Part shown: positions 1 to 8,845 of the stretch, one piece after another
How the letters are laid out: every line of letters begins with the position of its first letter
Numbering within the stretch: position 1 is the first letter of the stretch
DNA from: Neobacillus mesonae
Lineage (GTDB): Bacteria > Bacillota > Bacilli > Bacillales > Cytobacillaceae
DNA length: 64,000 nt
Direction: 5' to 3'
Assembly (NCBI RefSeq): GCF_023715155.1
Contig: NZ_JAMBNQ010000013.1
Location: 1-64,000, forward strand
The notes under the pieces: generated by a model
The model's input: the letters and a program-made list of their open reading frames with translations, nothing else
Database searches by the model: none
Told to the model about the DNA's origin: nothing
Translations under genes and position numbers: made by a program

Positions 1-10
1 TATTAAAAGG

Positions 11-60
11 AAAAAAAAGGGAACAGGTCAATTTAGAACCTTTTTCCCTTTTTTTCTTTT
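11..60 (-). terminator. Terminator of the MFS gene, possibly bidirectional
   Basis: On the minus strand, GGGAAAAAGG (48-39) pairs imperfectly with CCTGTTCCC (27-19) and is followed by a run of eight T. The plus strand also ends in a T-rich run, so it could serve both directions. Confidence 0.6.
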
Positions 61-105
61 GAAGACCAAACCCAAATGTAAAATTATTGAATATTTTCAA
101 ATCGA

Positions 106-1299
106 TTACTTACGTGCAAGGCCAGTGGGTCTGACCCCTGATACTTTTGATTTGGAACCTCCATTGATTTTACTAGCAATACCCGTTCCTATTGCAACAA
201 CCGTAGAACTGATGATGAAAATATAAATTAATCCTATTACATTTGCCACTGCTCCAAAGACAATCGGTGTTGTAACTTGGGTTAGCCGATTAACCGTGAG
301 GCGGATTCCTAAAGCCTCTGCAACACGTCCTTTAAGAGCGTTATCAATTGTAAGGGATATAGATAATGGCTGTCCGATCCCTAATCCAATCCCCAGGATA
401 AAGGCGATAATACCCGCTATGACAATCTGTGAGAAGAATGGCAAGGCTAAATAAGTAACACAAGTTACAATCATAGAGCCTATAAAAACATGAATAGAAC
501 CAAAACGAGCAATTAAGGGGGAAAGAGAGAACCGAATAATAACACTTGCAATTCCATTTATGGCTAGCAGCAGCCCTATTGTAGAGTTGCTGTAACCGAA
601 ATGTACGCCTAAAAGTGGGAAAAAAGTGATGTATAGGTCTTTAGCGAACAAAATTAATGAGCTGAATAATAAAGCCACTCGTAATCCAGGTATTTTTAAC
701 AAATCTAAAAAAGTAGTTTTGTTTGCTGGTGATGAATTGGAATGTATCTTCTTTTTGACTGGATATTCATTAGGAATAAAGTGGATAAAGATACAATTCA
801 ATAATCCAACTATGGCTAAAACCATAAAGGTTTTGGGAAAATCAAAATAATCCGCAATGATCCCGCTAAAAAGAGGCCCAAGCAGGGTGCCTGCTGCAAT
901 CCCCAGGCTGAGCCACGAGACGAATTGATTTCGATTTTTACTGGTTGAAATTCTTCCTACATAATCCTGTGCAGACAGCATAAAGATTGTTTGAGCTGAA
1001 CCAGCAATGAGCTGTGATAAATATAACCCATAAAAATTTGGAAGAAAACTGGGCATTATGATTCCCAAAACACCCAGATATCCTCCAGCCAGCAGTGTTA
1101 CTTTTGAATTTAACTGATCAACAATCTTTCCAAGAATGATAGCAAAGATTAGCGGGAATATAGAAAATAAACTAGTAATAACCCCAATTTGATTGATGCT
1201 TCCCCCTAAATCATGTGCAAATAAGGAAACTGTTGGACGGGTTCCCATTATCATCAGCATATATACACCTGTGATACATACTATATATATAATTTTCAT
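106..1299 (-). CDS. MFS transporter
   Basis: A 397-residue polytopic membrane protein of the major facilitator superfamily with about 12 hydrophobic segments, the usual length for a single-domain carrier. It has a typical N-terminal half, including the loop GKIVDQLNSKVTLLAGG near residue 57 (motif A-like G-x-x-x-D) and a second-half start near FSSLILFAKDLY. It lies 30 bp downstream of the LeuCD-like hydro-lyase genes on the same strand and is probably cotranscribed, so it may import or export a di-acid handled by them; this is inference from position. The last 11 codons contain GGGGTCAGACCC, a sequence resembling REP palindromes, so the natural C-terminus may have been extended by a repeat. 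Substrate cannot be read from sequence. Confidence 0.85.
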   Translation of the reverse strand: MKIIYIVCITGVYMLMIMGTRPTVSLFAHDLGGSINQIGVITSLFSIFPLIFAIILGKIVDQLNSKVTLLAGGYLGVLGIIMPSFLPNFYGLYLSQLIAGSAQTIFMLSAQDYVGRISTSKNRNQFVSWLSLGIAAGTLLGPLFSGIIADYFDFPKTFMVLAIVGLLNCIFIHFIPNEYPVKKKIHSNSSPANKTTFLDLLKIPGLRVALLFSSLILFAKDLYITFFPLLGVHFGYSNSTIGLLLAINGIASVIIRFSLSPLIARFGSIHVFIGSMIVTCVTYLALPFFSQIVIAGIIAFILGIGLGIGQPLSISLTIDNALKGRVAEALGIRLTVNRLTQVTTPIVFGAVANVIGLIYIFIISSTVVAIGTGIASKINGGSKSKVSGVRPTGLARK

Positions 1300-1329
1300 T
1301 TATTCACCACTTCTTTTAGCAGAATCTAC

Positions 1330-1827
1330 TTATACAAGTTGATAAGTTCCTCTTTTCTTTAAATATGGGACAAGCCCCCCGTCATTAATAATGTCAATCA
1401 TGACTGATGGCATTTCGGAGCCTATATATTTTAAGGATTTTGTTACATTTTCTACTTCACCTGTACTTAGATTCACTTTCAGCTGATCTTTATCATTAAT
1501 GGTATGATCCTTAATCTCAATAATTGGTAATCCAATGTTAATGGCATTACGGTAAAAAATACGGGCAAAAGACCGTGCAATCACGATAGAAACACCAGCC
1601 TTTTTTAAGGCTAATGGCGCTTGTTCTCTAGAAGAACCACATCCAAAGTTATTTCCTGCTACTAAAATATCCCCAGCTGTTAATTTTGCCCGAAATTCGG
1701 GATCTAAATCTTCAAATACATGATCAGCGAGTTCTTGCATATTTAGTGTTTTTGTATATTTTCCCGGAATAATTCGATCGGTATCAATATTATCTCCATA
1801 AACATGGGCTGTTCCAGTTAAAATCAT
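1330..1827 (-). CDS. LeuD-type hydro-lyase small subunit
   Basis: Small (swivel-domain) subunit of an aconitase-superfamily hydro-lyase, 165 residues, the short LeuD form. Recognisable motifs are YGDNIDTDRIIPGKY near residue 10 and GNNFGCGSSREQAP near residue 58. It starts with an ATGA overlap on the stop codon of the large subunit, so the two are translationally coupled and should form a heterodimer around a 4Fe-4S cluster. Leucine synthesis is unlikely because no leuA or leuB is present; the neighbours are a CoA-transferase, a lyase and importers. A catabolic (de)hydratase for citraconate, dimethylmalate or a similar acid is more likely, but the substrate is inference. Confidence 0.88.
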   Translation of the reverse strand: MILTGTAHVYGDNIDTDRIIPGKYTKTLNMQELADHVFEDLDPEFRAKLTAGDILVAGNNFGCGSSREQAPLALKKAGVSIVIARSFARIFYRNAINIGLPIIEIKDHTINDKDQLKVNLSTGEVENVTKSLKYIGSEMPSVMIDIINDGGLVPYLKKRGTYQLV

Positions 1828-3071
1828 TTAACGGCCTCCTTTAGTAATTTTTTTGGATTTGTAATTTTTCCAAATAGAGCTGAAGCTGCTACAACAGCGG
1901 GAGAACTAAGGTATACATTTGAATTTCTATTTCCCATTCTTCCTCTGAAGTTTCTATTAGTGGAGGAAATAATTCCTTCGTCATTACCGGGAACTCCAAG
2001 GTGTGTTCCGACACATGGACCGCAGCCAGATGGGAGGAAGGTTGCTCCAGCACGTGTTAGGATTTCAGCTGTTCCATCTTGTAATGCTTGCAAATAGACT
2101 TCAGTTGAAGCGGCCGCAATCATAAATCTTACCTCTGGATGAACTCTTTTCCCTTTTAGAATGTTTGCAGCTTCATGTAAATCTTCTAATCTGCCATTTG
2201 TACAACTTCCTAAAAATGCTTGTTGAATCATGCTGCCCTCAACTTCCGATATCGGCTTTACGTTATCCGGTGAATGGGGGATGGCAACTTGCGGTTCTAG
2301 CTGGGAAACATCAAAAGCATATACGCTTTCATATTTTGCATCCTCATCTGCCTTGATAGGTTCAAATTCATATGGCAGTTCCAAACCGATTGTGTCAACA
2401 AACCCCGCCTTAGCACCCATTTCAATGACCATGTTAGCGATTGTTAAACGACTGTCTAAACTTAAATTGGTAATGGCTTCTCCTGTAAATTCAATCGCTT
2501 TATAGGTCGCTCCATCTATTCCCAGCTGTCCTACTAAAAATAAAATTAAGTCTTTAGCAGATACTCCAGGTTGTAAAGTGCCATTCAACTGGATCTTTAT
2601 GGTTTCTGGAACTTTAATCCATGTTTTCCCTGTTAAAAGAACTGCCGCTAAATCTGTAGAGCCCACTCCAGTAGCAAAAGCACCTAATGCCCCATATGTA
2701 CAAGTATGTGAGTCAGCTCCAAGAACCAATTGCCCTGGTTTGACATGCCCGTTTTCTACCATAAGCTGATGGCAAATGCCGCTGCCGGCATCATACAGCT
2801 TAATCCCCTGCTTTTTTGCAAAATCTCTCATTAGAGAATGCAAATTCGCAATTCGTTCATTTGGTGCTGGTGCTGCATGATCAATTACAAACACTACTTT
2901 AGATGAATCCCAAACCTGAGTCCCGCCCATTTCTTCAAAGCTTTTAATCGTTAAGGGGGCTGTAGTATCGGATGCCATAACGGCATCTACATTTACGATA
3001 GCGATTTCATTTTGTTGAATGGTTTTGCCTGAGTGAGAAGAAATAATCTTTTCAACCAATGTTTGGCCCAT
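1824..3071 (-). CDS. LeuC/HacA-type hydro-lyase large subunit
   Basis: Large subunit of a 3-isopropylmalate dehydratase/homoaconitase-family enzyme, 415 residues, the shorter archaeal/HacA-like form rather than the roughly 465-residue biosynthetic LeuC. Cluster-binding cysteines are visible in GSCTNG (about residue 288) and GCGPCVG (about 350), and the substrate/cluster region GADSHTCTYGALG is near residue 118. The start has a strong GGAGG 6-8 bases upstream. It reverses or forms a hydroxy di-acid by trans elimination of water in the cytoplasm. It heads a minus-strand operon divergent from the IclR gene at 3782. The exact acid is not determinable; see the pathway finding. Confidence 0.9.
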   Translation of the reverse strand: MGQTLVEKIISSHSGKTIQQNEIAIVNVDAVMASDTTAPLTIKSFEEMGGTQVWDSSKVVFVIDHAAPAPNERIANLHSLMRDFAKKQGIKLYDAGSGICHQLMVENGHVKPGQLVLGADSHTCTYGALGAFATGVGSTDLAAVLLTGKTWIKVPETIKIQLNGTLQPGVSAKDLILFLVGQLGIDGATYKAIEFTGEAITNLSLDSRLTIANMVIEMGAKAGFVDTIGLELPYEFEPIKADEDAKYESVYAFDVSQLEPQVAIPHSPDNVKPISEVEGSMIQQAFLGSCTNGRLEDLHEAANILKGKRVHPEVRFMIAAASTEVYLQALQDGTAEILTRAGATFLPSGCGPCVGTHLGVPGNDEGIISSTNRNFRGRMGNRNSNVYLSSPAVVAASALFGKITNPKKLLKEAVK

Positions 3072-3431
3072 GTGAAACCTCCTAAAAGGATTAATATTTT
3101 TGAAATCTGTTATTAACTTTTGGATTACTAATCCGCATAATGGATTTTAAATTCATTCTACGGGACGAAAAAGTCATGTGTCAATCATTAATTAGAAAAT
3201 TTATAATAATTTAAATTAGTGGAATTTATTTAATTATCCTAAATTTTTAATTGACAATGATTTTGTGGTGATTTACTATGAAATCACTGGATGGTTTAAA
3301 AAACCGCAGAATGAAACAGTCTTTAAGTTAAATAGATTTGCAATCCACTGTGTGATTCAAATCTATAAATAGTTATGGTCTTTTATCAATTGAAAAGGCT
3401 GTTTTCGTAAACTATGTTGTTATGCCAAGAA

Positions 3432-3700
3432 AAGCGGAGGTTTATTCTATTTAGGAATAAGCGGACTCTGCGAAAAAGCTGGATTACAGGATAGCCCCCT
3501 TGGAGGTAAGAATTAAGCGGAAGTTTTCCCGTTATTTGCAAAATTAAGCTTAAATAGTAAAAAATAAGCGGAGTTTTTTCCGTTATTCAATGAAAAGCAC
3601 CCGATTTTAGCAGTTTAAAATCAAATAAGGGAAATTCCTCCGTCTATTTCAGCTCATTAACATCCAATTTCCTTAATAACGGGAATTTCTACCTCTATTT
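3432..3700. repeat. Phased palindromic array 1 (AAGCGG/CCGTTATT units)
   Basis: The 710-bp gap between the LeuC-like and IclR genes holds at least five degenerate palindromic units of the form AATAAGCGGA...TCCGTTATT. Their left arms begin near 3459, 3515, 3566, 3627 and 3678, so the spacing is mostly 51-61 bp. A further AAGCGG starts at 3432. Later units invert to AAGGGAAATTCCTCCG and AACGGGAATTTCTACC. Nothing else is seen in this gap apart from flanking AT-rich DNA. Confidence 0.7.
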
Positions 3701-3781
3701 TTTGAACGAATCTTAAAAAGGGAGCAAAAAGCAACAATCTTTTAGAAAAGAGCCATTGAAAAAGAAGGGGAGATAGAATGC

Positions 3782-4558
3782 ATGGGTGAAACAGTCCGTT
3801 CCGTTGAAAGAGCGATCGATATATTAACTTGTTTTACGATGGAAGAGCCTATTTTAACAGTTCCTATGATCAGCCAAAAGGTAGGTTTAACGAAGTCCAC
3901 TGTATTCCGTTTGCTAACTTCATTAGAGGCAAAGGGGATGGTCGAGAAAATACCGTCTACACATGAATATAAATTAGGAATTAGGTTACTATCCATTGGG
4001 AATGTCGTGCAAAGTTCACTAGAATTACTCGATATAGCAAAACCAATCATGAAGGGGCTTGCGGACAAAACTCAGGAAACAGTCAATATAAATATTGCGC
4101 AGGGTATGAATAGAATCTGCATTGATAAGATTGATGGAAATCAAGTGTTGAGAAAGGTTTCAGAAATTGGACAGTCATTGCCTCTGCATAAAGGTGCTTC
4201 CGGGAAGCTATTATTAGCATTCTCCGATCCTGATACCATAACAAAGGTATTAAGAGAACAAAGAGGAGTAATGCCTGAAGCTGCTTTAAATCATTTAAAA
4301 ATTGAACTTTTGGATATTAGAGAAAGGGGTTATGCCACAAGTTTTAGCGAACGTTTAGAAGGCACAGCTTCTGTATCTGCCCCAATAAAAGATTATACAG
4401 GGAAAGTGATTGCAGGTTTGACGGTTTCTGGACCATTAATTAGATTTACAGAGGAGAAAGTTGAATTCTTTGTAAAAGAAGTTTTAGAATCAAGTTTTAG
4501 GATTTCGAAGAGCCTCGGTTATTCACGAGAAATGAATAACTCAGCTAACCAACTTTAA
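3782..4558 (+). CDS. IclR-family transcriptional regulator
   Basis: A 258-residue regulator with the IclR layout: an N-terminal winged helix (residues about 5-65, ISQKVGLTKSTVFRLLTSLE as recognition region) and a C-terminal ligand-binding domain (about 80-250) with HKGASGKLLLAF and a late GLTVSGP motif. AAGAAGGGGAG lies about 10 bases before the ATG at 3782; another ATG at 3778 is out of frame. It sits between the divergent hydro-lyase operon and the ABC-transporter/CoA-transferase operon, so it probably controls both. Candidate operators lie at 4643-4700. A hairpin terminator follows the gene. Confidence 0.92.
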   Translation: MGETVRSVERAIDILTCFTMEEPILTVPMISQKVGLTKSTVFRLLTSLEAKGMVEKIPSTHEYKLGIRLLSIGNVVQSSLELLDIAKPIMKGLADKTQETVNINIAQGMNRICIDKIDGNQVLRKVSEIGQSLPLHKGASGKLLLAFSDPDTITKVLREQRGVMPEAALNHLKIELLDIRERGYATSFSERLEGTASVSAPIKDYTGKVIAGLTVSGPLIRFTEEKVEFFVKEVLESSFRISKSLGYSREMNNSANQL

Positions 4559-4565
4559 CGATCTG

Positions 4566-4608
4566 ACTGAAATAATAAACATGAAATACTATTTCAGTTA
4601 TTTTTTTA
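4566..4608 (+). terminator. Terminator after the IclR gene
   Basis: ACTGAAATA (4566-4574) pairs with TATTTCAGT (4590-4598), followed by TATTTTTTT. It separates the regulator from the transporter operon. Confidence 0.75.
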
Positions 4609-4642
4609 ACTATTATAGTTTGAAAATTTAATATTTTACTAA

Positions 4643-4659
4643 TATTCACCATGTGAATA
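4643..4659. promoter_or_regulatory. Perfect inverted repeat, candidate IclR operator
   Basis: TATTCAC-CAT-GTGAATA, perfect 7-bp arms with a 3-bp centre, just upstream of a TTGACT hexamer at 4668-4673. Its position and symmetry suit an IclR operator; assignment is inference. Confidence 0.5.
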
Positions 4660-4673
4660 GTTGGCGGTTGACT

Positions 4674-4700
4674 TGCCTATATAGGAAATTTCAATAGGCA
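4674..4700. promoter_or_regulatory. Second inverted repeat in the promoter region
   Basis: TGCCTAT (4674-4680) and ATAGGCA (4694-4700) are perfect 7-bp arms separated by 13 bp. They directly follow TTGACT (4668-4673), a possible -35 element, so a bound protein would cover the promoter. No good -10 hexamer is seen at the matching distance. Confidence 0.4.
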
Positions 4701-4705
4701 TACAA

Positions 4706-4720
4706 ATGAAAGCGTTACCT
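4706..4720 (+). promoter_or_regulatory. cre site (CcpA)
   Basis: ATGAAAGCGTTACCT matches the Bacillus catabolite-responsive element consensus WTGNAANCGNWNNCW at every fixed position. It lies 60-75 bp before the ABC ATPase gene, downstream of the presumed promoter, where CcpA would act as a roadblock. This fits a carbon-source operon. Confidence 0.6.
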
Positions 4721-4778
4721 CTATGTGCGATGCTTTAGAAAAAAATAAAGAAATAGGTCAAAAGGAGTGGAAAGAAAC

Positions 4779-5555
4779 TTGATTCAATTTACAAATGTAT
4801 CTAAAAGGTTTAGCAGAGACGGACAGTCATTTTTGGCAGCACAAAATATAAACTTAGATATAAAACAAGGTGAATTTATTACGGTAATCGGTCCAAGTGG
4901 ATGCGGTAAATCAACGGTATTAAATATGTGTGCTGGTTTAATGAAACCTAATGGCGGGGAAATTTATTATCGCGGTAAACAAGTAGAAAAGATTAACACT
5001 CAAGTAGGTTATATGACACAGAAAGATAACCTATTGCCCTGGAGGACGGTTAAAGCAAATATTGAAATTGGTTTGGAGATACAGGGTAAGGGTGCAAAAG
5101 AAAGAGAAAGGGAAAGCTCAAAATTTATTGAGATGGTTGGATTAAAAGGCTTTGAGAAGCATTATCCTCAAGAACTTTCAGGGGGGATGCGGAAGAGAGT
5201 AAGTCTTGCAAAAATCCTTGCTTATAATCCAGAAACCCTTTTAATGGATGAGCCTTTTGGAGCCCTGGATGCTCAGTTAAGATTAATTCTTCAAGATAAA
5301 TTGTTAGAAATATGGAAGAACACAAAGAAGACCATCATATTTGTTACACACGATCTGGAAGAAGCCATTACACTAGGTGATCGGGTTGCGGTCTTTAGTA
5401 AGAGGCCCGGAACCATAAAGGCGATATACGATGTTGATCTTCCGAGACCTCGAGATACGTTTAATGTCCGGTATACGGATGAGTTTAAAACGATTCAAAC
5501 CAGGCTTTGGGATGCACTAAAAGAAGAATTTATTGAGGAGGGGAATGTTGGATGA
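4779..5555 (+). CDS. ABC transporter ATPase (NitT/SsuB/TauB type)
   Basis: ATP-binding subunit of an importer of the nitrate/sulfonate/taurine class. Walker A is GPSGCGKST, the Q-loop follows in YMTQKDNLLPWR, the signature is LSGGMRKRVSLAK, Walker B is TLLMDEPFGALD and the H-loop is FVTHDLEEA. I choose the TTG at 4779 (258 residues) because AAAGGAG (4761-4767) overlaps the upstream GTG at 4767, which would give 262 residues. It couples to the permease by a 4-bp overlap and to a lipoprotein binding protein. Such systems carry small anions or carboxylates; here the substrate is probably the acid degraded by the following CoA-transferase and lyase. Confidence 0.9.
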   Translation: MIQFTNVSKRFSRDGQSFLAAQNINLDIKQGEFITVIGPSGCGKSTVLNMCAGLMKPNGGEIYYRGKQVEKINTQVGYMTQKDNLLPWRTVKANIEIGLEIQGKGAKERERESSKFIEMVGLKGFEKHYPQELSGGMRKRVSLAKILAYNPETLLMDEPFGALDAQLRLILQDKLLEIWKNTKKTIIFVTHDLEEAITLGDRVAVFSKRPGTIKAIYDVDLPRPRDTFNVRYTDEFKTIQTRLWDALKEEFIEEGNVG

Positions 5556-6403
5556 ATGTAGGCGTTGCCAATACGAAGGAGTCAAGCAAAGTAAGTAACA
5601 AACCTATTGCCCTGGATGACGAGGTGAAGATAAGCCCCATTAAAGAAAAGATGAAACTTAATGGAATGCGGCTGGCTTTATTAGTCGTTATCTTGGTGGT
5701 TTGGGAGCTGATATCAGGTAATCTGGTAGATAAATTCTGGATTAGTAAACCGAGTGATATTTTCCATGCTCTTTATACATGGTTCATTTCAGGAGAACTC
5801 CTTTTTCACATTGGAATTACAGCTCAAGAAATGTTTATTGGATTTTTTATTGGAGCAATTGGAGGGGCACTATTAGGTTTTCTTTTAGGAAGGTGGGATT
5901 TTGCTGCTAAGCTTTTAGACCCGTTTATTATGGCTTTATATAGTCTGCCTAAAGTGGCCTTAGCTCCCCTCTTTATTCTATGGTTTGGTATTGGAATTGA
6001 AATGAAAATTGTATTTGCAGCAGTAATCGTCTTTTATCTTGTATTTTTTAATACGTACGCTGGTGTAAAGAACGTTGACCAGGACTTATTAGATAATATT
6101 CGCTTAATGGGGGCATCTGAACGTCAAATTTTACTAAAGGTTACCATCCCATCTGCGCTCAATTGGGTGTTTGTAGGATTAAAAATGTCTGTACCATATG
6201 CCTTGATTGGTGCAGTCGTTGGGGAAATTACTGCCTCAAATCGCGGAGTAGGATTTTTAATCAGCTATTCAGCCGGGCAGTTTGATACAGCAGGAACATT
6301 TGCAGCGATTTTAATATTGATGGTCATGGCGGTTCTGCTTAATTTTGTACTCGGGCTGCTGGAGAAGCACTTTCTTCGCTGGAAACAGACTAATTCAAAT
6401 TAA
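5552..6403 (+). CDS. ABC transporter permease (SsuC/TauC type)
   Basis: Integral membrane subunit, 283 residues, with an N-terminal cytoplasmic tail of about 35 residues and about six membrane segments. The ATPase-contact EAA loop is at about residues 190-210 (NIRLMGASERQILLKVTIPS). It starts at an ATGA overlap with the ATPase stop and has GAGGAGGGG upstream. It forms the membrane channel of the importer with the flanking ATPase and binding protein. Confidence 0.92.
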   Translation: MNVGVANTKESSKVSNKPIALDDEVKISPIKEKMKLNGMRLALLVVILVVWELISGNLVDKFWISKPSDIFHALYTWFISGELLFHIGITAQEMFIGFFIGAIGGALLGFLLGRWDFAAKLLDPFIMALYSLPKVALAPLFILWFGIGIEMKIVFAAVIVFYLVFFNTYAGVKNVDQDLLDNIRLMGASERQILLKVTIPSALNWVFVGLKMSVPYALIGAVVGEITASNRGVGFLISYSAGQFDTAGTFAAILILMVMAVLLNFVLGLLEKHFLRWKQTNSN

Positions 6404-6423
6404 TAACATTTAGGGGGATATTT

Positions 6424-7464
6424 ATGCGGAAAACAAAGGTTGGTTTTAGCTTATTAATCGGTTTAATGTTGATACTTTTAAGTGCATGCGGCGGTAAAGA
6501 AACAACTGGTCAAGGGCAGGCGAAGACATCTAAAGGAGAAAGTAGTAATCAAAAAATAACCATTGCACAAACGACTCACGGTTTCTTATTTACTCCATTG
6601 TATATTGCACAAGAAAAGGGATTCTTTAAAGAAGAAGGATTAGATGTAGATGTTATAACGACAGGCGGCGGATCTAAAGTAATGGCTGCAGTCATTGGAG
6701 GCAGTGTGGACATTGGAGGAACCACTCTAGGGAATGTAATGGATGCTTCCAGTAAAGGGCAGGATGTTCAGGTTTTCGCTACACTAATGAATCAATATGC
6801 TTCAAATGTTGTCATCCGTAAAGATGTGGCAAAAGAAAAAGGAATTGACGAAAACTCACCTTTATCTGAAAAAATTAAAGCGTTAAAGGGATTGAAAATT
6901 GCGATCACTTCTCCCGGCAGTTCAAGTGATAAATTAGTTCGTTATCTTTTAGGCATGGAAAAAATTAACCCAGATAAAGACGTTGAACTTGTACCGCTTG
7001 GTAAAAGTGAAGCCGTTATTCCTGCATTTAAAAATAAACAAATCGATGCCTTTGCCTTTTCTTCACCTACATCTGACATGGGGGCAATGGATGGCGGTTT
7101 AATGTTAATCAATTTATCTAAAGGGGAAATAAAAGATTTAGACGGGTTCCTTTATACTGGTTTAGTGGCATCTAAAAAACAATTGAAAGATAATCCAGAA
7201 TTGTACGAAAAGGTGACTCGTGCGATTGCTAAGGCAGAGGATTTTATTAAAACTGACAAAGAAGGAGCAAAGGAAGCACTGAAGAAATCCTTTACTGACA
7301 TAGATGAAAAGGTGTTCGATATCGCATATGAAAACAACTATCCTGCTTTTGCTACCGATCCAACTGTTACTGAAAAAGGATATAAAATGAACGTTACTTT
7401 TGAAGGTATTGACGTGCCATTCGGTGATGTTGCAAATAATTCATTCTCGGAGAAAGTAAAGTAG
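6424..7464 (+). CDS. ABC substrate-binding lipoprotein (NMT1/SsuA-like)
   Basis: A 346-residue extracellular binding protein. The N-terminus is a lipoprotein signal ending in LLSACGG (lipid-modified Cys near residue 22), followed by a low-complexity linker. The mature part begins KITIAQTTHGFLFTPLYIAQ and contains GLDVDVITTGGGSKVMAAVIGG, typical of the NMT1/THI5-like fold used for sulfonates, nitrate, pyrimidines and aromatic or aliphatic acids. It is the third gene of the importer and ends 155 bp before the CoA-transferase. The ligand is not predictable from sequence. Confidence 0.9.
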   Translation: MRKTKVGFSLLIGLMLILLSACGGKETTGQGQAKTSKGESSNQKITIAQTTHGFLFTPLYIAQEKGFFKEEGLDVDVITTGGGSKVMAAVIGGSVDIGGTTLGNVMDASSKGQDVQVFATLMNQYASNVVIRKDVAKEKGIDENSPLSEKIKALKGLKIAITSPGSSSDKLVRYLLGMEKINPDKDVELVPLGKSEAVIPAFKNKQIDAFAFSSPTSDMGAMDGGLMLINLSKGEIKDLDGFLYTGLVASKKQLKDNPELYEKVTRAIAKAEDFIKTDKEGAKEALKKSFTDIDEKVFDIAYENNYPAFATDPTVTEKGYKMNVTFEGIDVPFGDVANNSFSEKVK

Positions 7465-7619
7465 CCAGAGAAGGAAAAGATGGAAGCACTCGCAGGATTC
7501 TCTGAAGGTTAGGAAACTCTAACAGGATCAGAAACCTGTGGGTGCTTACTTATATCAGCTTGAAAAATATGAAACTAAAAATATAGGGCAGAATAATGTT
7601 TTTGAAAGGAATAGATATA

Positions 7620-8828
7620 ATGAAGGGAAATAATTTTGGTCCTTTAACCGGCATTAGAATACTAGATTTATCCACGATGATTGCAGCACCATTTGGGGCA
7701 ACCCTTTTGGGGGATTTCGGTGCAGAGGTCATTAAAGTAGAGTTGCCAGGAAAAGGCGATTCCTTAAGGGGGATGGGACCTTTCCATGAAGATGAACCAT
7801 TAAGATGGCCGGGAATTGGAAGAAATAAGAAATCTTTAACATTAGATTTGCATAAGGAAGAGGGAAAGGAAATTCTAAGAAAATTAGTTAGAGTTTCTGA
7901 TGTGGTGATTGAGAATTTCAGGGTTGGAACCTTAGAAAAATGGGGGATTGGGTATGAGGATTTAAAAAAAGAAAACCCCAATCTTATCATGACTAGAGTA
8001 ACAGGATATGGCCAGACTGGTCCTAATTCAAATAAGGCGGGATTTGGTACGCCGGCGACGGCCTACAGCGGATTCACCTATTTGCACGGTTATAAGGATC
8101 GGCCGCCTATTAGCCCATCTTTTTCATTAACCGATTATGTAACGGGAATATATGTTGCTTTTGCAACAGTTACGGCTTTATATTATCGCGATACAAAGGA
8201 AAATGGTACGGGACAATATATTGATATCGGTTTATATGAGTCCATGTTTAGGATGATGGAGTTTCTTGTTGCTGAATATGATCAGAATGGAACGATAAAA
8301 GATCGATCTCCTGGTTTAAGCGGGCACTCTAGTCCTGCTGGGACATTTCAAACCAAGGATGGACACTGGGTTTCCCTCGTAACAAGTTCAGATCGAACGT
8401 TTGAAAGGCTCGCGAAGGCAATGAATAGAGAAGATATGTTAGAGGATGAAAGATATTATACCAACGCTGAGCGCCTAAAGCGGTTTGATGAGACGAATGG
8501 AATCGTTGCGGATTGGGTAAAAACCTATAATCGAGCGGATTTGCTTCATTTATTAGATGAATATGGTGTTCCGGTCAGTCCAATCTACAGTATAAAAGAT
8601 ATCTTTGAAGATGAGCATTTTAAACAGAGGGAAAATATTATTGAAGTTTCTCATCCTCGTCTTGGAAAAATTAAAATGCCGGGAATTGTTCCGAAGTTCT
8701 CAGAAACACCTGGTGCTGTTAGAAATGCCGGCCCTGATTTAGGTGAAAATAATGAAGAGATATTGGAAAGTCTCTTAAATTTTAATAAGGAAGAAATTGA
8801 AAATCTAAAAATCAATAAAGTTATTTAA
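7620..8828 (+). CDS. CaiB/BaiF class III CoA-transferase
   Basis: A family III CoA-transferase of 402 residues that moves CoA from a donor acyl-CoA to a carboxylic acid. The N-terminus reads GPLTGIRILDLSTMIAAPFGATLLGDFGAEVIKVE in pieces typical of the family, with the catalytic Asp expected in the segment near residue 165 (SLTDYVTGIYVA). The ATG at 7620 is preferred because GAAAGGA lies nine bases upstream; the upstream in-frame ATG at 7596 has no good site. It precedes an HMG-CoA-lyase-like gene by 17 bp, so it most likely activates the acid that the lyase then cleaves, as in citramalate or hydroxymethylglutarate breakdown. Confidence 0.9.
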   Translation: MKGNNFGPLTGIRILDLSTMIAAPFGATLLGDFGAEVIKVELPGKGDSLRGMGPFHEDEPLRWPGIGRNKKSLTLDLHKEEGKEILRKLVRVSDVVIENFRVGTLEKWGIGYEDLKKENPNLIMTRVTGYGQTGPNSNKAGFGTPATAYSGFTYLHGYKDRPPISPSFSLTDYVTGIYVAFATVTALYYRDTKENGTGQYIDIGLYESMFRMMEFLVAEYDQNGTIKDRSPGLSGHSSPAGTFQTKDGHWVSLVTSSDRTFERLAKAMNREDMLEDERYYTNAERLKRFDETNGIVADWVKTYNRADLLHLLDEYGVPVSPIYSIKDIFEDEHFKQRENIIEVSHPRLGKIKMPGIVPKFSETPGAVRNAGPDLGENNEEILESLLNFNKEEIENLKINKVI

Positions 8829-8845
8829 TGAAGGAGGTATAAATC

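Noticed and set aside
1330..3071. Leucine biosynthesis leuCD
   Set aside because: There is no leuA/leuB nearby, the large subunit is the shorter HacA-like form, and all neighbours are catabolic.
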